NCBI GenBank assembly: GCA_003554145.1
Contig: PWFS01000062.1
Coordinates: 1 to 51,796 of the forward strand
Length of the DNA: 51,796 nucleotides
From: Halobacteroidaceae bacterium
Lineage (GTDB): Bacteria; Bacillota; Halanaerobiia; B1SED10-174
Reading direction: 5' to 3'
Position 1 is the first letter of the stretch; each line of letters starts with the position of its first letter. The notes under the pieces are model-generated. The model saw only the letters and a list, made by a program, of their open reading frames with translations. It did no database searches and was not told where the DNA came from. Of the stretch, positions 19,301 to 28,429 are shown piece after piece. A program made the translations under genes and the position numbers.

Positions 19301-20548
19301 AGAGCCCAGGTGGAGCGCTTAATTCGAGGTTGTAGCGGGGTCAGGCGCACAACCGGGCAGCATCCCGGTGGCCTGATGGTCTTGCCCGGGGACAAAAATA
19401 TTCATGAATTTACCCCCATTCAATATCCTGCCAATGATAGTTCTGCCGGGGTGCAGACCACCCATTTTGATTATCGGTCCATCAGCAGCCGTTTATTAAA
19501 GCTGGATCTCCTGGGTCATGATGACCCTACCGCCTTAAAACAGCTGGAAGAACTAACCGGTGTAAATGTTAAGGAAATTCCCTTTAACGACCCCCGGACC
19601 CTGAGTATTTTTTCTGGAACTGAGGCCCTGGGTTTAGAATCCGAAGAGGTGGGCAACAGGGTGGGGTCACTTGGTGTTCCCGAGTTTGGAACTCCTTTTG
19701 TTCGGGGAATGCTGGAAGAAACCAGGCCGGAGACCATGAGTGAATTGATCAGGATCAGCGGACTGTCCCACGGGGAAAATATCTGGCGGAATAATGCCCA
19801 GGATTTACTGGCGGCTGAGGAGGCCTCCCTGAGCCAGGTCATTTCTACCCGGGATGATATTTTAAATGATCTCATCCGCTGGGGAGTTGAGCCAGAAAAG
19901 GCTTTTCCCATCATGGAAAAAGTACGTAAAGGGCGGGGAATGACTTCCGGTGAAGAAAAGCTCCTGAAAAGCAAAGGGGTCCCCGCCTGGTATATTAACT
20001 CCTGCAAAAAGATAAAATATATGTTTCCCAAGGCGCATGCTGCTGCCTATGTGTTAATGTCCTACCGCATTGCCTACTTTAAGGTGCATTATCCCTCGGC
20101 TTTTTATGCCACCTATCTTTCCACAAAAGGAGCGGAGTTCGAGATCAGTTTTGTCCAGGAGGGATTGGACTATATTGGCCGTTGCCAGGAAAGGATCAGG
20201 GAGCGAGGCCGGCAGGCCAGCCCTAAAGAAAAAGCCACTTTTACTCTCCTGGAGATCCTGCAGGAAGCCATGCTGCGGGGAGTTGAATTCCTAAATGTAG
20301 ATCTCTATCGCTCCCATCCCCACCGGTTTTTACTCCAGGAAGGCCGTATTTTACCCCCTCTTACTGCGGTTCCCCACCTGGGTCAGAACTGTGCCGAACG
20401 GATAGTTAAAGCTCGAAGCAGCAGGAAATTTACTTCGGTGGAGGATTTTATAGAAAAAACTCAGGCTAATAAAAATGTGATTGATGCTCTGCGGGAGACC
20501 GGTGTTTTCAGGGGATTGCCTGCAAAAAACCAGCTATCCCTTTTCTGA
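16364..20548 (+). CDS. polC: DNA polymerase III alpha subunit, PolC type
   Basis: OB/PHP ([14 protein letters not shown]), DnaQ-like exonuclease ([22 protein letters not shown]), [54 protein letters not shown], C-terminal NQLSLF. Confidence 0.98.
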   Translation: [1394 protein letters not shown]

Positions 20549-20559
20549 GGGTGTCTGGC

Positions 20560-20588
20560 TTGCATTTACCGGGTCCCTATGGTATACT
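20560..20588 (+). promoter_or_regulatory. Predicted promoter of rimP-nusA-infB operon (TTGCAT-N17-TATACT)
   Basis: ttgcat 20560-20565, tatact 20583-20588. Confidence 0.65.
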
Positions 20589-20596
20589 AACTTTAG

Positions 20597-20650
20597 CTAC
20601 GATCAGATAGTCGCGGTTTAAGAGTGGGTTCCCAGCCCACTCTTTAGCTT
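20597..20650 (+). promoter_or_regulatory. Leader hairpin upstream of rimP (rimP-leader-like)
   Basis: Perfect 9-bp stem aagagtggg (20620-20628) / cccactctt (20636-20644). Confidence 0.6.
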
Positions 20651-20663
20651 ATATTCATCAAAA

Positions 20664-21140
20664 ATGCAGGAGGAAATTATTGTGAGCCAGAAAGATACTC
20701 TTTTTAGCCTGATAGAGCCGGTCATCCAGGAAGAAGGACTGGAACTGGTAGACCTGGAATACCAAAAAGAAGGGAAAAGGTGGATGCTGCGGGTTTTTAT
20801 AGACGGTCCGCAGGGAATTTCCCACAATGAATGTGTGCGCGCTACTCGGGCCCTGGAACCGGTCCTGGAGGAGGAAGATCCTATTCCCCATGGATTTGTC
20901 CTGGAGGTTTCCTCTCCGGGTCTGGATCGACCTTTAAAGAAGGATCGTGATTTTGAGAGGGTTGTAGGGAAAAAAGTAGAGATAAAAACATTTATTCCCC
21001 TGGTGAAAAACGAAAAAACCCTGCGGGGGACTTTGCTGGGCCTGGCCCAGGATAGTTTGCGTCTGGAACTGGAAGATGGGTCCACAATCAACATTCCCCG
21101 GGAAAAAATTGCCCGGGCCCGGCTGCATTTTGAACTTTAA
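20664..21140 (+). CDS. rimP: Ribosome maturation factor RimP
   Basis: IEPVIQEEGLELVDLEYQKEGKRWMLRVFIDGPQGISHNECVRATRALEPVLEEEDPIPHGFVLEVSSPGLDRPL. Confidence 0.96.
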   Translation: MQEEIIVSQKDTLFSLIEPVIQEEGLELVDLEYQKEGKRWMLRVFIDGPQGISHNECVRATRALEPVLEEEDPIPHGFVLEVSSPGLDRPLKKDRDFERVVGKKVEIKTFIPLVKNEKTLRGTLLGLAQDSLRLELEDGSTINIPREKIARARLHFEL

Positions 21141-21155
21141 GGGAGGAGCAGGTAA

Positions 21156-22268
21156 ATGAACTTTGAATTTCTTCAGGCTTTATCTGAGATTGAAAGAGAA
21201 AAAAATATCCCCAAGGAGCAGTTGCTGGAGGCAGCTGAAGCTGCCCTTATTTCCGCTTATAAAAGGAATTTTGGGTCCGCCCAGAATGTTACCGCCAGTA
21301 TTGACCGCAATACCGGAAAAGTTGAAGTGATTGCTCGCAAAGAAGTGGTGGAAGAGGTTGAGGATAAATCCCTGGAAATCCCCCTGGAAGAAGCCCGAAA
21401 AATTGATCCCAATTTCGACATTGGTGATATTGTGGAATTTGAGGTAACCCCGGCTAATTTTGGCCGCATAGCTGCTCAAACTGCCAAGCAGGTTGTTGTT
21501 CAGCGCATCCGCGAGGCCGAACGGGGGATTATTTTTGATGAATTCAGCAATAGAGAAGGAGATATTATTACCGGGGTGGTTCAAAGGTACAGTAATAGAA
21601 ACATTATGATTGACCTGGGCAAGACCGAAGCCATTCTGGTTCAACCGGAACAGATGCCCACAGATAATTATAAACCGGGTGACAGGATTAAGCTTTTCAT
21701 AGTTGAGGTTAAACAAACCACTAAAGGACCCCGGATTCTGGTTTCTCGGACCCATCCCGGGCTGCTAAAAAGATTATTTGAATTGGAAGTCCCCGAAATC
21801 CAGGAAGGGATTGTAGAAATAAAGGCGGTAACCCGGGAGGCTGGCTATCGCTCAAAAATATCTGTTTATTCAGCAGATGAAAATGTTGACCCGGTTGGAG
21901 CCTGTGTGGGGCAGAAAGGGATGCGGGTCCAGGCCATTGTGGATGAAATTGGGGGAGAAAAAATTGACATCGTGGAATGGAGTCCTGATCCCACTGTTTA
22001 TGTGGCCAACGCTTTAAGTCCTGCCCGGGCGGTTTCCGTAGAGATTGAACAAGATGAGAAGGTAGCCAAGGTGGTTGTTCCTGATTATCAGTTATCCCTG
22101 GCTATAGGCAAGGAAGGGCAAAATGCACGCCTGGCAGCTAAATTAACCGGCTGGCGCATTGATATAAAAAGTGAAAGTCAGTCAGATGAAGAAGCCAGAT
22201 TAATTGAACCCACTACAGAAGGGGAGGTAATGCGAGATGAAGAGGAAGAAGAAAATACCTCTTCGTAA
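21156..22268 (+). CDS. nusA: Transcription termination/antitermination protein NusA
   Basis: ALSEIEREKNIPKEQLLEAAEAALISAYKRNFG, S1 region, KH domains VGACVGQKGMRVQAIVDEIGGEKIDIVEW. Confidence 0.97.
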   Translation: MNFEFLQALSEIEREKNIPKEQLLEAAEAALISAYKRNFGSAQNVTASIDRNTGKVEVIARKEVVEEVEDKSLEIPLEEARKIDPNFDIGDIVEFEVTPANFGRIAAQTAKQVVVQRIREAERGIIFDEFSNREGDIITGVVQRYSNRNIMIDLGKTEAILVQPEQMPTDNYKPGDRIKLFIVEVKQTTKGPRILVSRTHPGLLKRLFELEVPEIQEGIVEIKAVTREAGYRSKISVYSADENVDPVGACVGQKGMRVQAIVDEIGGEKIDIVEWSPDPTVYVANALSPARAVSVEIEQDEKVAKVVVPDYQLSLAIGKEGQNARLAAKLTGWRIDIKSESQSDEEARLIEPTTEGEVMRDEEEEENTSS

Positions 22269-22509
22269 ATGTGTGGGTTGTGATCAGCGCAAAGAAAAAA
22301 AGGAACTGATTCGAGTAGTCAGGTCCCCGGAGGGGGATGTGGATCTGGATACAACTGGCAAAAAGTCGGGTAGAGGTGCATATATCTGTCCCCATAGAGA
22401 TTGCCTGGAAAAAGCCTTTAAAAATCGTCGAATTGAGAAAAACCTGGAGATCAAGTTGCCGGATACGATAAAAATTAACCTAGAGGAAAAAATCGATGGA
22501 GAAGGATAG
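22237..22509 (+). CDS. rnpM: YlxR family RNase P modulator RnpM
   Basis: PLRKCVGCDQRKEKKELIRVVRSPEG...GRGAYICPHRDCLEKAFK. Confidence 0.92.
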   Translation: MKRKKKIPLRKCVGCDQRKEKKELIRVVRSPEGDVDLDTTGKKSGRGAYICPHRDCLEKAFKNRRIEKNLEIKLPDTIKINLEEKIDGEG

Positions 22510-22810
22510 GGGCCTTCGGATTTTGGGCCTGGGTTACCGGGCCCGCGGGGTTAAAACAGGTTCGGTAAGTATTGAACAAAAAATAAAAAAGAGGCAGGGG
22601 TTTTTGCTCCTGCTGGCAGCGGATTGCGGTGATTCCACAAAAAGAAAATTAACTGAGCTCTGCGCGAAAAACAATATTCCCTGGAAAAAATGGGGCACCC
22701 GAGAGGAGTTTAGCCAGATTTTTCCCCGGGAAACGGTTGCTGTTCTGATTCTGGATGCCAATATTGCTAAACCTTTCTTGAACGGGAAAGGGAGGGTCCA
22801 TAATGATTAA
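22496..22810 (+). CDS. L7Ae/L30e-family protein YlxQ
   Basis: RILGLGYRARGVKTGSVSIEQKIKKRQGFLLLLAADCGDSTKRKLTELCAKNNIP; conserved position between ylxR and infB. Confidence 0.88.
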   Translation: MEKDRGLRILGLGYRARGVKTGSVSIEQKIKKRQGFLLLLAADCGDSTKRKLTELCAKNNIPWKKWGTREEFSQIFPRETVAVLILDANIAKPFLNGKGRVHND

Positions 22811-22827
22811 TTGATGGGGGTGTTAAA

Positions 22828-24795
22828 ATGGGAAAAATTAGGATATATCAACTGGCCAGGGAGCTGGATATCAAGTCCACAGAACTGGTGGATATGCTCA
22901 AGGAGCTGGGAGTTGAAGCTAAATCACACATGAGTACCCTGGAGGATGAAACAGCCGACCTGGTCAAAGAAATGCTTGCTGGTGATAGGGCAAGGGGCCC
23001 GGCCGAGGAACAGGAAAGCTCGGAGGCTGCAACCCCAATAAAAATCGGGGTCCCGGTTAATGTTAAAAAAATTGGGGAAGCCCTGCAAATTAATCCCAAT
23101 AAAATAATCAAGCAGCTAATTGAAGAAGGGATTATGGTCAATCTTACCCAGAACCTGACCGGGGAAGCTTTAGAACAGGTGGAACAGGTCCTGGATATTA
23201 AAGTTCAGGTGGAAGAAGAAGAAAAAACACCTGGAACTCAAAAGGAAAAAGCTGCCCGGAAAAAAAAGAAACAAAATCTGGTTCATCGACCTCCGGTAGT
23301 TACTATAATGGGGCATGTTGATCATGGAAAAACCCAGCTTCTGGACGTTATCCGGGAAGCCAATGTGGTGGCTTCTGAGGCAGGGGGTATTACCCAGCAT
23401 ATTGGAGCCTATCAGGTGGAAGTGAATGGTCGAAAAATTTCCTTCCTGGATACTCCAGGCCACGAGGCTTTTACCGCCATGCGAGCCCGGGGAGCCCAGG
23501 TAACTGATATTGCCATCCTGGTAATTGCGGCAGATGATGGGATTATGCCCCAGACTGTGGAGGCCATCAATCATGCCCAGGATGCAAAAATTCCAATTAT
23601 AGTTGCCCTGAATAAAATTGATAAAGAGAATGCCAACCCGGAACGAGTTAAGCAACAGTTAACTGAATATCACCTTGTTCCCGAAGAATGGGGAGGGGAA
23701 ACTGTAGTGGTAGAAATATCTGCGCTGGAGAGGATCAATATTGAGGAATTACTGGAAATGATCCTCCTGGTGGCGGATGTCGAAGATATTAAAGCAGATC
23801 CCGAGGAAAAAGCTGAAGGAGTAATTGTTGAGGCTGAACTGGATAAAGGTCGGGGTCCGGTAGCTACTGTTTTAATTAAAGAGGGGACCCTGCGAGTGGG
23901 AGAAGCCATTATTGCGGGAGTTGCTTACGGCCGGGTTCGAGCAATGATTAATGATAAAGGCGAACGGGTGAAAAAAGCAGGCCCATCTACCCCGGTGGAA
24001 GTTCTGGGGCTTTCTGATGTTCCTGTTGCCGGGGATTTAATGGAAACTGTGTCCAGTGAAAAAGAAGCCAAAAAGATTGCCGGGGGCAGACGGGAAAAAC
24101 AGCGGGAAAAGGAAATAAGCAGCGATCGCCCGGCCAATCTGGAACAGTTTTTTGCTCGAATGCAGGATGAAGAAGTAAAGGAATTGAAAATAATTATTAA
24201 AGGTGATGTTCAGGGATCAGTTGAGGCCCTTAAGGATTCTCTGAATCAGATAAAAAGTGAAGATGTTAATTTGAATATTATCCATAGTGGCGTGGGCGCT
24301 ATTTCCGAAAACGATGTTATCCTGGCTTCAGCTTCGCGGGCAATAATAATTGGGTTCAATGTTCGCCCCGATTCCAGGGCCCGCAGGATTGCTGAACAGG
24401 AAGGGGTAGATATTCGCACCTACCGGATAATCTATCAGGTCATAGATGATGTTAAAAAAGCCCTGGAGGGACTGTTAGATCCCGAGATCAGGGAAAAGGT
24501 CCTGGGCAGGGCTGAAGTCCGGGAGACTTTCCGGGTTCCCAAAGCGGGAACCGTGGCAGGCCTGTACGTTACCGATGGAAAAATAACCCGCAATTCAAAA
24601 GTCAGAGTTTTACGGGATGGGGTGGTCATTCATGAAGGTAGTATTGGTTCGCTAAAGCGTTTTCAGGATGATGTACGAGAAGTTGAAGCCAACTATGAGT
24701 GCGGCCTGAATGTGGAAGGATTTCAGGATGTAAAGGTTGGTGATGTTATTGAAGCATTTGTCTTTGAAGAAATTAAAAGAAAACTGACCGAGTGA
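22828..24795 (+). CDS. infB: Translation initiation factor IF-2
   Basis: [58 protein letters not shown]. Confidence 0.98.
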   Translation: MGKIRIYQLARELDIKSTELVDMLKELGVEAKSHMSTLEDETADLVKEMLAGDRARGPAEEQESSEAATPIKIGVPVNVKKIGEALQINPNKIIKQLIEEGIMVNLTQNLTGEALEQVEQVLDIKVQVEEEEKTPGTQKEKAARKKKKQNLVHRPPVVTIMGHVDHGKTQLLDVIREANVVASEAGGITQHIGAYQVEVNGRKISFLDTPGHEAFTAMRARGAQVTDIAILVIAADDGIMPQTVEAINHAQDAKIPIIVALNKIDKENANPERVKQQLTEYHLVPEEWGGETVVVEISALERINIEELLEMILLVADVEDIKADPEEKAEGVIVEAELDKGRGPVATVLIKEGTLRVGEAIIAGVAYGRVRAMINDKGERVKKAGPSTPVEVLGLSDVPVAGDLMETVSSEKEAKKIAGGRREKQREKEISSDRPANLEQFFARMQDEEVKELKIIIKGDVQGSVEALKDSLNQIKSEDVNLNIIHSGVGAISENDVILASASRAIIIGFNVRPDSRARRIAEQEGVDIRTYRIIYQVIDDVKKALEGLLDPEIREKVLGRAEVRETFRVPKAGTVAGLYVTDGKITRNSKVRVLRDGVVIHEGSIGSLKRFQDDVREVEANYECGLNVEGFQDVKVGDVIEAFVFEEIKRKLTE

Positions 24796-24847
24796 TTGAG
24801 ATCACTGCCGGCAGATTCCTGAATTATTAGCCGAGGAGTGTTGCAAG

Positions 24848-25198
24848 ATGAATTACCGAGCGAACCGTCTGGCTGAGGTTCTAAAAAAAGAACTCAGTGA
24901 TCTGTTCCAGAAAGAGGTAAAGGACCCCCGTTTAAATTTTTTGACCATTACCGCGGTGGAAGTAAGTGGAGATCTCAGTGTAGCCAAGGTGTATGTCAGC
25001 ACCCTCCAGGAAAAAAATGATCCAGCCCTGATGATGGAAGGCCTGGAAAAAGCTGTTGGTTATCTGCGTAAGGAGCTGGGCCAACGGATAGAGATCCGCC
25101 ACATTCCTGAGCTGAGGTTTATTTATGATCAGTCTATAGAGCGGGGACAGAGGATTCACAATTTATTAAATGAGATAAAAGGAGAAGAGAATGACTGA
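24848..25198 (+). CDS. rbfA: Ribosome-binding factor A
   Basis: NRLAEVLKKELSDLFQKEVKDPRLNFLTITAVEVSGDLSVAKVYVS. Confidence 0.96.
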   Translation: MNYRANRLAEVLKKELSDLFQKEVKDPRLNFLTITAVEVSGDLSVAKVYVSTLQEKNDPALMMEGLEKAVGYLRKELGQRIEIRHIPELRFIYDQSIERGQRIHNLLNEIKGEEND

Positions 25199-26159
25199 TT
25201 GGGGCACTCTGCTTGCAGCTTTTCAATCCCAGAAAAATATTCTGCTTACCGGCCATTCGGATCCTGATGGTGATTGCCTGGGGGCTATTGCCGGGCTTTA
25301 TTATCTGGGAAAAAGTAAGAACAGCCGGTTAAAGTGTATAGTAGAAGGGCCGGTTCCCGACCGGCTCTCTTTTCTGTTACCTCCGGATATTATAATTATT
25401 GGGGATGATACAAAAGAACCGATCTCGAATGATTTTGACCTGGCGGTGGTGGTTGACAGCAGCGATTTAAAGCGGTTGGGTCGGGTTCAAAAAATTGTAG
25501 AGGGTCGGTCGGTAATAAATATTGATCATCACCCTGATAATGAATTTTTTGGTGATATTAATCTGGTGGAGGTTGCTGCTTCATCTGCCTGTGAAATTCT
25601 GGGTCTGGGGCTGCAGGATAGGGTTTTTTTGCCCCGCCCGGCAATTGAGGCCTGGGCAGCTGGAATTCTATATGACACCGGGGGGTTAAAGCATCCCAAT
25701 ACCCGGGCCCAGACCCTGCAACTATTAAGCTCCTGGATGGTCAGAGGTCTTGAATTGGCCCCTCTCCAGGAAAAATTGTTTGCCCGTCAGACCCCTGAAA
25801 CCCTGGCTCTTTATCAAAAAGCCCTGGAAAGATTAAAAATAGGAGCCCGGGGTCTTATGGCCTGGACTGTTGTTGAAGAAGGTCCTGATCTGGGTTCTGC
25901 CCGGGAAATTTCCCAGAAGGTTATTGATGAAATTCGGGGGATCAGAGGAGTTGAAGTGGCTGTCCTTTTTGTTGATCAGGGAAATGAAACCAGGGTTAGC
26001 TTGAGGAGCAAAAATTTCCCGGTCAATAAAATTGCAGCCCTCTGGGGGGGAGGAGGTCATACCCGGGCCGCCGGAATGAACCTTCAGAAACCCTTGATTA
26101 GTATCTATTCCGAAGTCTTAAATGCAGTGGAGGACAGGCTCCATGAATGGAATAATTAA
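25191..26159 (+). CDS. nrnA: DHH/DHHA1 bifunctional oligoribonuclease / PAP phosphatase NrnA
   Basis: GHSDPDGDCLGAIAGLYYL, VVDSSDLKRLG, INIDHHPDN, GGGGHTRAAGMNL. Confidence 0.93.
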   Translation: MTDWGTLLAAFQSQKNILLTGHSDPDGDCLGAIAGLYYLGKSKNSRLKCIVEGPVPDRLSFLLPPDIIIIGDDTKEPISNDFDLAVVVDSSDLKRLGRVQKIVEGRSVINIDHHPDNEFFGDINLVEVAASSACEILGLGLQDRVFLPRPAIEAWAAGILYDTGGLKHPNTRAQTLQLLSSWMVRGLELAPLQEKLFARQTPETLALYQKALERLKIGARGLMAWTVVEEGPDLGSAREISQKVIDEIRGIRGVEVAVLFVDQGNETRVSLRSKNFPVNKIAALWGGGGHTRAAGMNLQKPLISIYSEVLNAVEDRLHEWNN

Positions 26160-27015
26160 TTTTTTAAAACCGCCAGGGATCAGTTCGGCCCGAGCCATTA
26201 ACCGAATAAAAAAGAGGTGGAATTGGAAAAAAGTTGGCCATGTGGGAACCCTTGATCCCATGGCGGCTGGTGTATTACCGCTTTGCGTTGGCAAAGCTAC
26301 CAAGGTTGCCAGTTTTTTACTCCTGGAGGATAAAACTTACTGGGGAGAAATATTTCTGGGACAGGAGCGGGATACCGATGATGCTTATGGGCAGGTCTTA
26401 ACTGAGTTTCCAGTGGATTGTTCTTCCCTTGAAGTCGAGGAGGAATTAAAAAGGTTTCGGGGGCTGATAACCCAGATTCCCCCCCGGGTTTCAGCGATTA
26501 AAGTCAGGGGAGAAAGAGCCTATCGACGAACTCGCAGGGGAGAAGATTTTGAAATTCCATCCCGCCAGGTCCAGGTGTTTGCTCTGCATCCCCTGGAGAT
26601 CAATCCGCCCCGGGTGCGGTTCTGGATTCATTGTTCTCGGGGAACTTATATCAGGTCCATTGCCCGGGATCTCGGTCAGGCCCTGGGAACAGGCGGGTAC
26701 TTAAATTTCCTTATTCGGACCAGCACTGGCCCCTTTGGCCTGAAAGATAGTATCAGCTGGGAGGAAATGGAAACAAAAAAACTGGAGGAGTTTTTGCAGT
26801 CTCCGGATCTGGCTTTAAAGCACATCCCTTTCCTGATTATTGATGAAGGGGGCCGCGAAAAAGTGCAATTTGGTCAGACCCTCAATCCTGAAGATTTCCT
26901 GAACCCTCCTGGGGAAAAGGCGGATTACTTCCGTCTTTATGATCGGGACCAGAATTTTCTGGCTTTATGCCGCCCCGAGGAAGACGGTTATCATCCCTTT
27001 AAAGTTTTTATATGA
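26143..27015 (+). CDS. truB: tRNA pseudouridine(55) synthase TruB
   Basis: GIINFLKPPGISSARAINRIKK, KVGHVGTLDPMAAGVLPLCVGKATK, RYSRGTYIRSIARDLG-like region. Confidence 0.97.
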   Translation: MNGIINFLKPPGISSARAINRIKKRWNWKKVGHVGTLDPMAAGVLPLCVGKATKVASFLLLEDKTYWGEIFLGQERDTDDAYGQVLTEFPVDCSSLEVEEELKRFRGLITQIPPRVSAIKVRGERAYRRTRRGEDFEIPSRQVQVFALHPLEINPPRVRFWIHCSRGTYIRSIARDLGQALGTGGYLNFLIRTSTGPFGLKDSISWEEMETKKLEEFLQSPDLALKHIPFLIIDEGGREKVQFGQTLNPEDFLNPPGEKADYFRLYDRDQNFLALCRPEEDGYHPFKVFI

Positions 27016-27029
27016 GGTGAAGCGAGCTC

Positions 27030-27959
27030 ATGGAGGTATATCAAATATCATCCCAGGAAGAAATAAATGTTCGAGGGCTTTTTCTGGCCCTGGGAACCTT
27101 TGATGGTGTGCATATCGGCCATCAGAAGGTTATTGAAACAACCATACAAAGAGCAAGAGTTGAAGGTGTTCCTGCCGGTGTCTTTACTTTCTGGCCCCAC
27201 CCCCTTTCGGTAATAAATCCCCCAGGGGCTCCTACTCTCCTTACTTCCCTGGAGGATAAGCTGTTTCATATGGGTGCCCTGGGGGCTGATATTTGCCTGG
27301 TCCAGCAGTTCACTCCTGAATTTGCCCATATGCATTATCAGGATTTCCTGACAGAATACCTGGTTGAAAAGCTGGATGTGCGGGGAATTGTGGTGGGGAA
27401 AAAGTTTCGCTTTGGTGATCGGGGGCAGGGGGATACAGGAAAAATTAAGGAAGCCGGGACTACCTTTGGTTTTGAAACCCGTATTCTGGATCCAGTTACT
27501 ATTGATGGCTTTAATGTCAGCAGTACCCTTATTCGACGCCTCATAAAAGCAGGTAGGGTGGCAGAAGTTCACCGCTTCTTGGGTCGTGATTATAGTATCA
27601 AAGGGAGGGTGGAAAAGGGAGAGGGCCGGGGCAGTTCTCTGGGCTTTCCCACCGCCAATCTGGATTTTCCCTCGGGTTTAACGGTACCCCTGCAGGGAGT
27701 TTATGTTGTTCAGGCCCGGGTAAAAAATAAGGTTTTTCCTGGTGTTTTAAACCTTGGTTCCTGCCCTACCTTTGGTAAAGAACGGGAGGGAGTTGAGGTT
27801 CACCTGCTGGGACTGGAAGAGGAAATTTATGGGGAAGAAATTGCCGTATGGTTCAAAAATTATCTGCGACCGGTAAAACTTTTTGGGGATATTCAGGAGC
27901 TACAGGGACAGATAGAAAGGGATATTGAAACTGCCCGGGAAATCCTTAAAAGAGCTTAA
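27030..27959 (+). CDS. ribF: Bifunctional riboflavin kinase/FAD synthetase
   Basis: LALGTFDGVHIGHQKVI, GKKFRFGDRGQGD, SSTLIRRLIKAGRVAEVHRFLGRDYSIKGRVEKGEGRGSSLGFPTANL. Confidence 0.97.
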   Translation: MEVYQISSQEEINVRGLFLALGTFDGVHIGHQKVIETTIQRARVEGVPAGVFTFWPHPLSVINPPGAPTLLTSLEDKLFHMGALGADICLVQQFTPEFAHMHYQDFLTEYLVEKLDVRGIVVGKKFRFGDRGQGDTGKIKEAGTTFGFETRILDPVTIDGFNVSSTLIRRLIKAGRVAEVHRFLGRDYSIKGRVEKGEGRGSSLGFPTANLDFPSGLTVPLQGVYVVQARVKNKVFPGVLNLGSCPTFGKEREGVEVHLLGLEEEIYGEEIAVWFKNYLRPVKLFGDIQELQGQIERDIETAREILKRA

Positions 27960-27969
27960 ACCCCTATTC

Positions 27970-27998
27970 TTTACAGGGAGCGGGGTTTATGATAAAAT
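27970..27998 (+). promoter_or_regulatory. Predicted promoter for rpsO (TTTACA-N17-TAAAAT)
   Basis: tttaca 27970-27975, taaaat 27993-27998, lying within/after an inverted repeat (aaacccc...ggggttt) after ribF. Confidence 0.5.
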
Positions 27999-28091
27999 TG
28001 AGATTGTCAAAATCGTATTCCCTTTTCTAGGATTGGAGATGCTCCGACTCCTCTCTTGGATTGGGGTTTAACCTAAAGAAGGAGGTCAAAC

Positions 28092-28355
28092 ATGGATAAC
28101 GAAAGAAAGCAGGAAATTATTGCCCAGTACCAGACCAGGGAAAGTGATACTGGATCGCCAGAAGTACAGATTGCAATTCTCACTCACCGGATCTTTGAAT
28201 TAACTGATCATCTGAAGAATCATCCCAAAGATCATCATTCCCGCAGAGGATTGTTAAAGCTGGTTGGGAAAAGAAGAAAGCTTCTGCGATATCTCAGGAA
28301 TAAAGACCTGGATCGCTATCGGGACCTAATTACAGAACTTGGTATTAGGGGATAA
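28092..28355 (+). CDS. rpsO: 30S ribosomal protein S15
   Basis: [57 protein letters not shown]. Confidence 0.98.
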   Translation: MDNERKQEIIAQYQTRESDTGSPEVQIAILTHRIFELTDHLKNHPKDHHSRRGLLKLVGKRRKLLRYLRNKDLDRYRDLITELGIRG

Positions 28356-28429
28356 TAATAATTCTTATTAGGAGCGGGTTGTCCCCGCTCTTAATTGTAC
28401 CTGGAGAAGATGTGAGGAGGAGAAAAATT

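Noticed and set aside
19516-20031. 171-aa minus-strand ORF inside polC
   Set aside because: Antisense to the PolC active-site region, Ser/Arg-rich translation typical of shadow frames.
21180-21755. 191-aa minus-strand ORF inside nusA (also 4688-5260 in rpsB and 23170-23655 in infB)
   Set aside because: Shadow ORFs antisense to essential genes; no independent support.
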